Shown: positions 45,402 through 56,887 of the stretch, in pieces
Layout of the letters: each line of letters opens with the position of its first letter
How positions within the stretch are numbered: position 1 is the stretch's first letter
From: Diatrype stigma
Lineage: Eukaryota; Ascomycota; Sordariomycetes; Xylariales; Diatrypaceae
Reading direction: 5' to 3'
Assembly: GCA_022225965.2 (NCBI GenBank)
Contig: JAKJXP020000002.1
Location: 62,001 to 126,000, forward strand
DNA length: 64,000 nt
Notes under the pieces: model-generated
Database searches by the model: none
Told to the model about the DNA's origin: nothing
Seen by the model: the letters and a program-made list of their open reading frames with translations, nothing else
Translations under genes and position numbers: made by a program

Positions 45402-47721
45402 CTACTCGTCTACCCACCCGCCTGGCATAGGGAATCGAGGCGCTTCAACCCACCCCCAAAACTCACCGGCAAACTCCTCTACTTCCATGTCTAGCACCAA
45501 TATCCAATCTTCAATCTTTGGCCCGTACTGGATATCCTTCAACTTTGGAAATGGAACTTCCAATGCGTCTGATTCATGACGTCCAGGGAATATGTAGCCA
45601 CTTTTTATTGGATGCCAGCCATCAAGACGGTGCGAGACGAATACTTCCCCCAGCCTCGGAGATGCAACAAAATATTGGTCCCGGAGCACTTCCCGCTCCT
45701 TATTTCCATAAGAGCATAGATCAATGCCACATTCTTTCAGTAGTGATAACCATTCTTTGAGGGCGGTGTGGATGATTCTGGGCCTTATGTAACCCCATTT
45801 AGAATTGCGCAGCCACACGTAGATATTGCTGACAATGTAACTGATCAACGGTGTTCCTTCATGTTTTAAGATGGATATTCCTGGATAGAAATTGGGATCA
45901 AAGTCCGAAAGACGGTGCAGGTTCGTGTCAACGCAAAGCGTTTCTAGTAAAGCCTCGTGCCATTCAAGGAACTCTGCCCAGTTGGTGCGATTCGAGAAGG
46001 TACCAATTCCATATGCCACCAGGCCCAGGAAAGAAATCTCGAACTCATCAAGATGGTTCATATGTTCCCTTTTGATGACTCCATCTGGCCACAGACAAGC
46101 CCGATATGCCTTCCAGTTCATTACGGTATGATTTACATTAATTACGTGAAGTAAGTGGATTCGTTCAAGGAGACTAAACCGGCTTGCTTCTTGTTGAATG
46201 TAATGTCGGGTGGATGAGGAAATATCGATAGTCTGAACGCATTGTAATGCGAACCACATGAATGGAAATAGTGCATGATGATAAAGGGTACCTGGTAACT
46301 CATGAAGATCTACCTGCGAAATGGCAAAAGTGAGCGCCATTGCGGGGTTCGGCAGAAAACTAGGAGCCAGACCCCAGATGTTTAAAGTTAGGAAGATTTT
46401 TGCTAAAGGAGACTCTGTACGAAAGTTAGTATCCTCTATCATATCGAGGCCGGCATCCAATAAAAGTCGAATGGTGACGTCGTCTCTGGCGAACTAGTAG
46501 AAGCAAATTAGCGCAAGTCTTATATATTATGACTTTTCCTTCTTTATTTTTATTTTTTCTTTCTTTTTTGTATACATATATTAAAAGGGGGTAGGGGGAG
46601 TTGTGGATGCCTCACATGCAACAGATTTTCTCCGTATTCGGTACGTTGAAATGGGCTTGCAAGTCCATCACGGAACAAGCCGTGCAACCTTTTGGCATTA
46701 CGTGTCATTACAGCATGGAATGCTGGAGAGGCACTCTGATCTACTAGATGCCAGGTGCGTAGACGGGTTCTCCACCCTGAAATAGCTTTTGTGAGTTGCA
46801 TATTCCAAGCTTTGCCTGAGATCCAATGTGGTAGTTGAACTTTTATATCGATGCCTTTGAGATTGAAATATTAGAACAATACACCACCATTAGACATATT
46901 ACTTACAATTCTCTGGGAGTGAGTTACTGTCAACTCTTCTCGTCGCGCGTGCTTCAAACAGCCCAAAAAAGGTGTATGATGAAACCCAGTGAGGCTGCGT
47001 GTACCTTCTTTTTTTCGAAACAGCATGGCTCGTCCCACTTGTAGGTTCCTGTTGTGACTCTTCGCAACGTTCCTCTGTTTCGATAAATCCCAGAGGTTGC
47101 GGGGATATCCTTGTCGGCTCGTCACCGTGCCCTGGGGCATTTGAGAGCATGTGTCCTGATTGGGTTTGCGCATCTTTAAGCTGTTGTATGATGACATACG
47201 GTTGCAACTTCACCAACGCCCTGCAATATATGTAAGTAGGACTCCAAAGAGGTTTAACAGGCAGGTTCGTACGTCAAATAGCTTTGTTGGGCGAGATTCA
47301 GAATGGAAACAGCTTTTCCGAGACGTCTTTCGTAGTCGGCTATAGTCTGCGCCTTGAGTACCACTTTGAGCTTTCCAAGGCGTCTCTTCAGTTTTCTTTC
47401 TGTATCGACCCGGGTATTCAATTCGTCAACGAGATGCGTCAGGTCGCTCACTGCTACCCGACAGTATTCGGTACTCTTTCGTAAAGCCGAATCATTGAAG
47501 AGCATCGGGTTGATGGAGGCGCGTCGCTCGTTGATCTCGGTTTCCATCTCCCAGATGACCGGGTCAAGAATATCTATCTGCTTCATGAGGTCGTTGATCG
47601 TGTCAGGGACATTCTGGATCTCGTTCCATAGCCGCTTCAGCCTCGGAACAACCCCCCCTACCTTCGAGGCCACTTCCGCTACGGCAATCGAGCTCGCCAC
47701 TACTCCGAATATCTCTGCCAT
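45402..47721 (-). CDS. NLR-type N-terminal helical domain plus degenerate ankyrin protein
   Basis: Four exons: 47721-47273, 47220-46907, 46854-46616, 46493-45402 (2094 nt, 697 residues). All splice ends are GT/AG and in phase. Residues 1-150 match the fungal 'Fungal_N' helical domain that heads many fungal NLR-like (STAND) proteins: MAEIFGVVASSIAVAEVASK, then amphipathic helices such as RLKRLWNEIQNVPDTINDL. No NACHT or NB-ARC P-loop is present. After a linker comes a sequence resembling an ankyrin repeat, TEYGENLLHFARDDVTIRL, split exactly by the third intron. The large C-terminal part ends in EFWGWVEAPRFPMPGGWVDE, a tail I associate with a fungal lineage-expanded family of this architecture. 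A self/nonself or incompatibility role is known for some relatives with this N-terminal domain; here it is inference. Confidence 0.78.
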
Positions 47722-49240
47722 TCTGTCGACACAGACTGGGGGCTCATCGAAAGAGATTTTTGATGATGAGAACTTGTGGAGTGTTGGTCAGAAAATGCGG
47801 GCAATCAGCCCCTTTTAGAAAAATGAGGGGTCAGGCTCTCAGATTACGCCTTTCAAGAAGCCTTGCAAGGCTTCTTGCAAGACGCCTTGGGCACAAATTC
47901 TTGGCTGCATAGCCCCCAAACCAACTGCATTCCTTGGGCGAATAAAAGCCTCTGATAGAATTTAAAAAGGTGTGATTATATTGTGCTGACTTCTACATAT
48001 ACGAGCACTGCCACTGACAAGTGGTCACACAGCCACCCGTTACTTCTGACCTTTTCATGGTACTACAATATTTGATAGTACCTATAGGAGGTAATAAACA
48101 ATTGTAAGTCATCTTTCTTTCATCTGACGATGTAGGCACTCATCAGGTATTAGCTCTAGTCGTGATGACGGCAAGAAACCATCAGGGCTTCATAATCCTT
48201 GTACCCGACATGCATTGCAATTGATTTTACCCGAAGGAACCAGCAAAGCCCTCCAACTAATTGGATGGTATCGTTCGGTGTGACTTGCCTCTGACTTTTC
48301 CTGGTGGGGTCATTTGTCACTTGTGTGTATTGGTTCAGGGGCGATCATGCGTCAGCGGATGATTCTCAAGTAATAGGGGGGGAGTGGGGTTAGTTATGCG
48401 AGCCCCCTACCTACTTCTCATATTTCGGAGGTTTGCTCTACGATAGTGGTATGACTATATCAAATTAAAGATAGAAAGGGACAAAGTTTGGGCGAAAGGG
48501 GACTTGTATTATACGTACATACGAATGCACCCCTTTCTACGACAAGATAGAACGAGAAGATGGCAAGCCAGTGGCCTTCTACCGAGTTAAAGCCTGGTGC
48601 CAGTGAGTGACCTAGGTTTGCTGTTTCGTATGTCCATCAATCAGAACAGCGCATATCCAGTCAATCTAGCAGCCGAGGACGGTCTATCTTCCAAATTAGG
48701 TAGTTGATATGGCGAAGAAACTCGACCCAGCGTGGCAGTTCTGTTTAGGGGGCACGATGTGAAAGTATTGAAATAGCAGAAATTCATGGGTTTACCTGTA
48801 TGCCCCTTGTAAATCTCGACCCTCTATGTACATACGATGCTATATATCTGCCATATCCTTCTATTCTTTGATTGCAAACCATTCCCTTAGCCAGAATTCC
48901 CTTCCCTCTATCAGTTAGTAAGCTAGTAAAATCATGACTATCATCATAATTGTCATCACCCCCCCCCGTCCCATCATATTGTGTGATCAATCGACCGTCC
49001 ATGAAATGTGCATAACACACGTCCTTCTTCTTCCCTTTCAAATATAAGCCCGGTTCATATTTATCTCATCTCATTTCATTCATGTATAATTTGTATCGAT
49101 TTTTCTTGTTTCTTTTTGTTTCTTTTTGTTTTATTGTTATAATTTTCGTTATATTTCATCTTTCATCATGATTGATCATCCCTTCATCATGTTCGGATCC
49201 CTTCTTTTGTTTTCCAACTGATTTCAATCCAGTTCGCCCT
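47722..49240. other. Intergenic spacer
   Basis: About 1.5 kb. Near the left end, AAGCCTTGCAAGGCTTCTTGCAAGACGCC-type words (47850-47890) form short imperfect inverted and direct repeats. The right end is T-rich (TTTCTTTTTGTTTC, 49105-49135), probably 3' UTR of the next gene. No gene recognised. Confidence 0.55.
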
Positions 49241-50538
49241 TCACTTCCTGTGCTTCCTGTCCTTCTCCTTCTTCTCCTTCTTCTCCTTGGAGCTGCGGTG
49301 GTTCTTGCTGCCCTTCCGGGAGTAAACCGACTCGGCGTCGCTTCGGTCCTCGAACTCGGACGCGGGCGGCGACGTCACACCGCCGTACGCTGGTCCGCCC
49401 CGGGATGACGAGTGCTGCGGTGGCGGAGGCGGTGGCTGGGCGGCGGCGGCGGCTGCGGCGGCTGCAGCTGCCGATGACGAGGATGGGAACGAGGGCGTGT
49501 TGTAGCGGTGGGTGCTGCTCTCCCGCTCCTTGTCCTTTCTCTCCTTCTCCTCCTTGCTCCGGCTGCTGCTCTTCCGGCCCGAGTCGCGAGTGCTACTGCT
49601 AGCTCCGGTACCGGGCTTCTTGCTGAAGAGCTTGTTGCGGAGCGAGGCGAACAGCCCCCGCAGGCGGCGCCACTGCAGGGCGAGAACGGCGCCTGAGGCG
49701 CTTAGCGCCGAGACGGCGTATCCGATCTGGCGCACGAGGGGGAAGCCGGGCTTGCGGCCGGCGACGGCGCTCTGGATGATGCCGACGAAAGTCGTGGTGC
49801 TAGCGGTGCTGGCGCCCCGGTAGGACGAGGTGAAGCCGCTCTCTGTTTCACGGTTAAAGGTAGGGAGATAGTCAGCCAGCTTGAAACCCCACGAGGACGA
49901 AGACGTCGGCGACGAAGGCGGAGGAGGTGGAATCTGTTGGAGGAGGATGTTGTCTTCTATACAATTGGGCTTCTACTTAGTAGCCGTTCGTCACACAGAG
50001 ATGATGATATCGACGGAGCCATGATGTGAAGGCAGTGCAGTAGTGGTGGGACGATAGACACAATGTATGCAGTGTGGATTGAAGCAGTGACTCATAAGAT
50101 CAAGAAATGAACAGAAACACGGAACCCACCCTTACCCTTTGTAGGCCCAATTCCGGCAATGAAGCTCACCATCTTCGCGACGGTGGCTGGCCACGCAGCG
50201 ATCAGGGCGCCGGTGCCGGTGAGGAGGAGGCAGCGCGCAGCGGTCGGGTGATGGTACAGCCACTATATCACATCCAAGCAAGCCATCAGTCAGTGCGATG
50301 TTCCGAGGGGCATGTCGGGGCTGTGGGAGCGGCGGAGACGTGTGGTAGATAGGCAGATGAGGATACTCACCCTCGTAGTGCGCCGGCCGTACTTGGTATG
50401 GCGTATGGCATATATGATGTCGCCGCCGAGAGTCGTCCCGACATAGGCGAAGGTAAGGGTGGCAGCGATCAGCTTGGCCTCCTCCGGAATTTCTATCTTC
50501 TTCAGAGCAGACCAGACGACGTCGGCTTGGGCGGCCAT
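49241..50538 (-). CDS. Membrane protein with poly-Ala/poly-Pro and Lys/Glu-rich tail
   Basis: Three exons: 50538-50371, 50262-50136, 49842-49241 (897 nt, 298 residues). All junctions have GT/AG ends and keep frame. The N-terminal half has three or four hydrophobic segments: AKLIAATLTFAYVGTTLGG, LLLTGTGALIAAWP with MVSFIAGIG, and QIGYAVSALSASGAVLALQW. The C-terminal 110 residues are Ser-, Lys- and Glu-rich with a run of 11 Ala and six Pro, ending in alternating KEKKEKKEKDRKHRK. I do not recognise the family. An organelle membrane protein with a cytosolic charged tail is the simplest reading. The start MAAQADVVWSALKK fits the first exon without a cleavable leader. Confidence 0.75.
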
Positions 50539-52456
50539 GTTCGCGGGGGACTGCGTATGTGCAGCAGCAGCAGTTGTGGGTGTGTACTGTTTCCGTCTTC
50601 AATATCCCGTGTCCCGCGTCCCGTGTTCTGTGCTTCTGTGCTTCTATATGTGTGAAGTGTGAAGTGTGAAGTGTGTGGTGTGTTTTATGTGATGATTCAA
50701 GCAGGGAAACCCGCGAAGTGTTCGATCACTCTCACTCACTACCTAACTACCAGGTACACTCACTCGCCTCTAGGCTGCTTGCTTGGCATCCGAATCGAAG
50801 CAGACAGATCGAGACCTAGTCGGGATGTAGGTAGATAGTAGATAACAGACGGATAGACAGTATACCTACTTAGTTCGTACGTAGGTGAGGGGGCACACTG
50901 CACACATCCAATACACACACACGCACACGCACACGCACATACACAGAAGCGGCTGGACTCTGGAACGGGGACAGCTGGGGTGAGTGAGTTGAGTGAGTGA
51001 GTGAGTGAGTGAGTGAGTGAGGGGAGACCTGAGGGGCCAATTCTGGAAAGCGGGACTGTTCTACGAATAGCTGGGGATGTAGTCTAGGTAGTAGGCATGT
51101 ATGTATATCGTGGCCCCTGGTCTCTTTTATACGCAAGGCATTGGCGGTGTGTGACGCGCGAAAAAAAGAGCAAAAATAACCCGAGAGCGCCCCGGGATAA
51201 GTTTCGTGACACCCAACCCCTGCCTGCCTTGCCTGCCCTGCATAAAGGCTTTCGCTCACCGCTCCGCCGCGGTTGCCTCTCTCGCTCTGTGTGAGCTGTG
51301 AGTGTCGTGCCTGCCTGCCTGTCCAACGGGTGTGAAGTGTGAGTGCAGGCGAGGTGTGTCTGGTCTCCAACCCCACCATGTCGCATCATCGGGTGGATGC
51401 CAGATCCCGATTCCAGCTTGACCTGATCGCCCAACAAAAAAAGGCAACTACTGGATTAGGTAGTAGTGTAGCAGCAACCGCGGCAGCAGCAGGGAAACGG
51501 CTAGCCCGGCGATCTTCGTCCACGGTTCGGCCTTCTGGAACGCCGGGCTGGCCTGAGCTGGCATACCTAGGTACCTACGTTCCAGCCTTCCAGCTTCCAG
51601 GGACGAGAAGAGAAAAAGAGGCAAGCGCGCCCCAGTGGCAAGGCCATCCATTATTTCATACTTCATACCGATAAAACCTGCAATACTCCGCATTTGCTGG
51701 AGGCTCGGAGGGGGGAACTTTGTAATTGATTACACACATCCAATGCTTATGGATCGGATGGATACACAGATGCGTACAATCAATAGTTACGCCTATGTAA
51801 ATCAGTAAGTTGTGCAGCCGTGAGTGCGTGAGTGACCCTGCGTCAATGACGCACTTCACATCCACCCCCTCCGTTCCCACTCCGCGTGGCAGGCAATAGT
51901 GAGTCGTCGAATCAATCCCAATCGTCGTCAACGCGAAGAGCATATCACATCATTAATGGCCAAGGGCTATCGATATGTGCAGGTGACATTCATTAAATAA
52001 ACCACCGAGGCTTGAGATGGGCCTCTGCTGCCAGTCAATAAGCAACACACAGTATAGGTGGATGGATGAGGGGAATGCGAGGTACCTGGCGGGCGATCAG
52101 GAACACGAGCTGGCGGGGTGGTTGGAGCTTGACGATTCGCTTGACGATTGGCGATTGACGATTTGCCAGCCCAATATGGGGCTATAGCTGAGCCTAGTGG
52201 AGCCGCCTCGGCCCATGGCCTTGGACACGCTGACACGACATCAAAGGAGCCAAGGTCTAGTTTTAACGGTCTCAGTTTTAACTCCCTGGGTTTGTAGAAA
52301 ACACTGTGCACGAACATTCTTCTTCTATTTTACTAAGCTACCTAGACTAACTAGATCGAACACGTCACGTCAACATACCCATACCCGCATGCAGTCATCG
52401 TTACCGTATCAGCCGTTTTGTTCTTCATTAGCAAGATTAGGTACTCTGCCGCCTCT
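50539..52456. other. Intergenic spacer with simple repeats
   Basis: About 1.9 kb upstream of the membrane protein gene and downstream of LeuRS. It includes GTGAAGT repeats (50652-50675), ACACAC/GCACAC (50915-50945), a (TGAG)n run (50981-51020) and a TACCTAGGTACCTACG word near 51565-51580. Open frames on both strands are low-complexity. Confidence 0.6.
50981..51020. repeat. TGAG microsatellite
   Basis: About ten TGAG units with one interruption (TGAGTT), in noncoding sequence. Confidence 0.9.
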
Positions 52457-55400
52457 TCACGCCGAGATGTTCTCGAAGTGGAACGTGGGGTTGCCAGGCG
52501 TCGCCGCCTTAGCAGAGGGGGGCAGCTGGTCTCCTCCTGCCACCCCCTCGCCGCCCGAAATGATCTCCACGGTCTGAAGCTTGGGAATGGTCTGCTTCAA
52601 GCTCGGGATGATCTCCTTCAGCGTCGTGGCCTCGTCAAAGGGCAGCCGGCGCTCGAACACCTCGGTCGGGTTCTCACCCGCATCGAGCCGCTTCTTCAGC
52701 ACCTGGATGAACGGCATCGCCTTCTTCATGTCCTGCTTGTCGATCTTCTTCGTCAGGTTCTTGGCGTCGACCGCTCCGGTGGCCTCCCATTCCTGGGCGA
52801 TAAGCTCGATGCATTTATCCTGCCATGCAGGGAAGGAGTCTGCAGTGAAAATCGACAACCGCTTGGGTTGTTTGGGGTCGAAGTTCAGGGCCTTTCCCTT
52901 GGCGAGCTGTGTCGAGCGTTTAGTAGGCTTCCGTGACATATTTCGAGTTGAATTCTTACCTTTTTAGCTTGCTGGCCTTCAGCTGCCGTGATGTTCGACG
53001 TAACCTAAACTCATGTCAATTTCTGTTGCAATAAACATATAGAGAAGCCGTTGATAACGTACCGTTTTTATGTAGTTGCGAGCAGAGGTAATAGCTAGAT
53101 CTGCTGCCTCAGCTTCGGGATAGAGGGCATTCTGGACACTGTCGGCATGTCCAAGGACATCGCGCCAGATGTACTCGCTAAAGTGAGGGGCTCTGTTTCC
53201 AGTGTTAACAGGGAAGACTTTCCATCGATCCATGAAGACTCACATCGGGGTGAGAAGCAGCGCCTGAAGCTCAACGTAGCGCTTAATGAGGTCCCGGTGC
53301 ATGCTAATGCCAGAGGCTCTGCAGATATCTCTGTACCAATCCCGAGATGAAATCTAAGGGGTTTATTAGCACGAACCCCAGGCTTCCATAGGCGCGAGAC
53401 GCCGATGTCAGTGCACTTACCAAGTCATAGAAACCAGACTTCAAAGCCATCTTATACATGGTGTCTTGATAGTGCTTCTTCGTTTCGAGGACCAAGAGGT
53501 TCAGGTCGTTCGCAAACATCTTGTCAAACAACTGGTATTCACCACTACGCAACTGGTCATCCTTGACGGTCTCCTGACACCATCTCCTCAGCTCGTAGAG
53601 ACGCAAGATCGTAGCGTTCGCAACCGTTTCCTCAAGATTGGCGTCTTCAATTCCATCACCAGCGTCGGCAAGTGATATCCGGGTCGCGTCAGCGCCGTAT
53701 TTTTCCACAGCATCCCTCAGCGTGAGGAAGTTCCCTGTAGACTTCGACATCTTCTCGCCATTCAGCATAAGGTGGCCGTTGACACGGATCGAGTTAAGCC
53801 AGTAGGGCTCGTCAAAGAGTGCCACATGATGGTAAAGACAGAACATCAAATGGTTGTTGATCAGGTCCTTTCCGGAGACACGAGCATCCATCGGATACCA
53901 GTACGAAAACTCTCTTCGCATCGCCTCGAGATCTTCCTTGGGGATATCACTGTCGACAGTATCCGCACGATGGAAGATATAGTCCCATACATCGTCCGTC
54001 ATTTGTTCTGGCGCGATTGGCTTCGATGCTATGCCAGGCGTCTCGCCATAGATGTCCCCGTGCAAAAACAGAGAGACCGTGTAATAAGCCATGTAGACAG
54101 AGCTGTCAGACAGACTTTCGACCAGTTGCGTTTGATCCCAAGGGAGCTTCGTGCCAAGACCGAAGGAGCGAGTGCAGGCCCACTGTCCTAACCAGCCCAG
54201 CGCTTGCTCAAAGGCATGCTTTGCCTCTGGGTAGTAGCAATTGACCCTGCCGGACTCGACTGCGCCTTTAGCCTTCTGGTACCACTCCTCGTCACCTCCG
54301 TTTTCTGCTGACCCGTAGTTGAAATACCACTGGTCAAGATATGCTGCCACACATTCATCTCCTGATCTGCTGACGACCATCCCATCAGGCTCAGCATAGT
54401 TGAAGGCCAGTCCTGAATCCAAGAGCTGTTTCTTAGCCAGCGCTTTAGCGTCTTGGACGGATTGGCCCTTGAACTCGCCGAATATCATGACACCTTGGTA
54501 GAACCCTTCCTTGTACGCCTGTTCCTTCGCCTCGGCGAGTTGCTTAGCATCCTTGGGTGAGTTGATCTTCATGGTCTCGCACAGATGTTTCGCAATAAGA
54601 TCAGATGACGGTGTCCGGATGATAGGCAGGATGTCTTCAATCACCCACTCCTTTTCGATACCGTAGAACGATGCTTTCTTGGCCAGGTCAAGGGTAGTAG
54701 CATAGTCGTCGGGGCTATCAGATGGCACACAAGTGACGACACCGGTTCCCTTAGTTGGCTTTACCGATTCCATTGGTAGGATCCTAACACCCTTATCATG
54801 GATGGACATGGGGGCATTGACAAGGGTACCCACAACGTCAGAGCCGATGAGTTTAATCACCCGCTCATATTTGCCCCAGGGGAAGACGGCCTGGTACGCC
54901 ATATTCCGAGCAGAGCGTTCACTGCAGAAATAGTACTCGTCCTTGCCACCCTCCTTAGGAACGCGGTAAATACCATACTCCACGTTTGGCCCGACAAAAC
55001 AACATGTTTGGCCATACATGGTCTCGGGCCGGAGGGTGGCGGGGATGAAGTAGACGTTTGCATCGGAGGGAATCTTGTCTCCAATCACCTGCTTCGCCTT
55101 CTCGGACCACTCCAGGGCCTTGAGCTTGAGCGCGACATATTCCTGCGTAGCAATGCCCTCGCCGGCACTTCGGTCGTGGTCTAAGCAGGCCTGTCCATCC
55201 TTGGGGCTGTACACGGTATACCGCTTGCCGAACTTGATCTTGTTCAACCCCTTAAGCCGGTTCATCTGCCAGCGGACAAAACCATCGTAATAGGGGTTCG
55301 CCGGGGTCGTGACCATTGATCTCCGCCAGTCGACTCGAGCTCCAACGCTGCGAAGGTCCGCCTTGCATTTCTGGGGAAATATTCTAAGCCAATGCTCGGG

Positions 55401-56102
55401 GTCGGCGAACTGGTGGATCTCGTGAACGGGGATGCCAAGGGAAAGCATAATCTCGAACTGGTACTTGGCCCCGCCGGTCTTGGCCGTAGCCTTGCTCTTG
55501 CTGCCGCTGAACTTGCCCATGTCTGTCTTGGCAGATTCAACGCTCTCGTCCTTGCCCAGGCTCAGGGGCTTCAGGTCCTCAACGATATCGATCGCCTTCT
55601 CGAAGTTCTGGCCGAACATCTCAACCTCCCGGGCGAGCTTGTCTGCCGCGGCCTTGATGGGCATGCCGGTACAGTGGTATCCCTGGGGGAAAAGGGCGCG
55701 CTTGCCCTCCATGCGAGCGAACCCAGACATGAACTCGACCTTGCTCCAGGTGAAGGCGTGGCCGGCGTGGAGAGTTCCGTTCATGTAAGGGTACGCCATT
55801 GTCGCAAAGAACTTGTCTTGCTTGGCATCGTTGGGACCCGGCGCCCGCTGTTCGAACGTTTTGTTCTTCTCCCATTCTTCCTGGAAACGCTTCTCGTCGG
55901 CAATCAGGGTGTCTCGCTTCTCTGTCTACATGATGGCCAGCTTGTCAGCAACGGTAGGGGGTCATCAAGGCGCCCGGTCCAGCACGGCATGAGGGGAGGG
56001 GCACGTTGAGTTGGTTTGACTCACATTCTCCATCTTTGGTGGAAGCTTCTCCAGCTTGGGAGCAAGCTCGACCACCGAGTTGGCAGAATCCACCGTGGCC
56101 AT
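52457..56102 (-). CDS. Cytosolic leucyl-tRNA synthetase
   Basis: Six exons: 56102-56025, 55925-53421, 53353-53244, 53192-53063, 53004-52960, 52906-52457 (3318 nt, 1105 residues). All splice sites are GT/AG and in phase, and the length is normal for eukaryotic cytosolic LeuRS. The class I HIGH motif is HAGH (residues 79-82, in YPYMNGTLHAGHAFT). The KMSKS motif is intact near residue 750 (NGEKMSKSTGNF). The CP1 editing domain includes IPATLRPETMYGQTC and GTGVVTCVPSDSPDD, with the threonine-rich and conserved Asp signatures used to hydrolyse misacylated tRNA. The C-terminal eukaryotic extension ends PGNPTFHFENISA. It charges tRNA-Leu in the cytosol. There is no mitochondrial presequence (MATVDSANSVVELAPK), so a separate mitochondrial enzyme is expected elsewhere. 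The 45-nt fifth exon is easily missed; an in-frame ATG in the intron after it mimics a separate start. Confidence 0.96.
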
Positions 56103-56887
56103 CTTGACAGTGAGAGAGGCGGATATCTTGACTCGTAGTCTCTGGCTTGGGTTGAGGAATTGCTCAGGTTCCAAGGTTGTAGGTGGTGTCAGTACTTGCC
56201 AGTTCTCACAGGTGTTGAGTCAACCACTGCGGGTGCAGATGAGCGCTGGGCCTGGACTCCTGGACCGGAAATTGTTACGATAAGGGCTTATCACCTGGGC
56301 AGTGCCCCTCCCCCGCACCTCGATTTTCGTCAAGCTGAAGTTGGCCCCTGTTGAGGCTAGGACTGGAATGTGGCTTGGCTAGGCCAAAGAGCGGGCTCGA
56401 CTGGGTGGCTGGTGCACAGAGAAGAGGAGAGTGGCTTTACAACCTGACAACCTACCTAGGTACCTAGGTACCTATGTAACAGCCCATAGCTAGGTGAGTA
56501 ATCCCCACAGATCTCGGACCCTATGGCGGAGGGAGATTGGTCCGCTGGTCCGCAATGGTTCGATTTCTCGGACAAGATCCGTCCCGCATATCAATGGATT
56601 TATAATATCAGCACGCAGAAACCCTCCAAACAGATTGAGCCATGCCATATTTCGATGCTTTCAACGGCGAGACAAGACAAGTCACATCTTCTCTGGTGTA
56701 TATGACCAACCAGAGATGACAAATCCAAGCTGAGGGTAGTCGGGGTGAGATTATATAAACATGTTTATGCCCACGGCTAGGTCAGTGATGTTGGCAACGG
56801 CAAGATACAAACGCATCGGCTTGGTTTAGTATTATTTATATATTTATATATTTATAGTCCAGCGTACTCGCCTCTCGCCGCATTACA
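56103..56887. promoter_or_regulatory. Divergent promoter region of LeuRS and epimerase
   Basis: 785 bp between divergent starts. It includes a perfect palindromic microsatellite CCTACCTAGGTACCTAGG onward (56451-56474) and an A/T-rich TATTTATATATTTATATATT stretch (56831-56855) about 35-60 bp upstream of the epimerase ATG, a plausible TATA region for that gene. Confidence 0.55.

Noticed and set aside
52457..52939. Separate small gene starting MSRKPTKRSTQ
   Set aside because: The apparent start lies in the last intron of LeuRS; the rest is the C-terminal exon of LeuRS, with a good acceptor at 52907.
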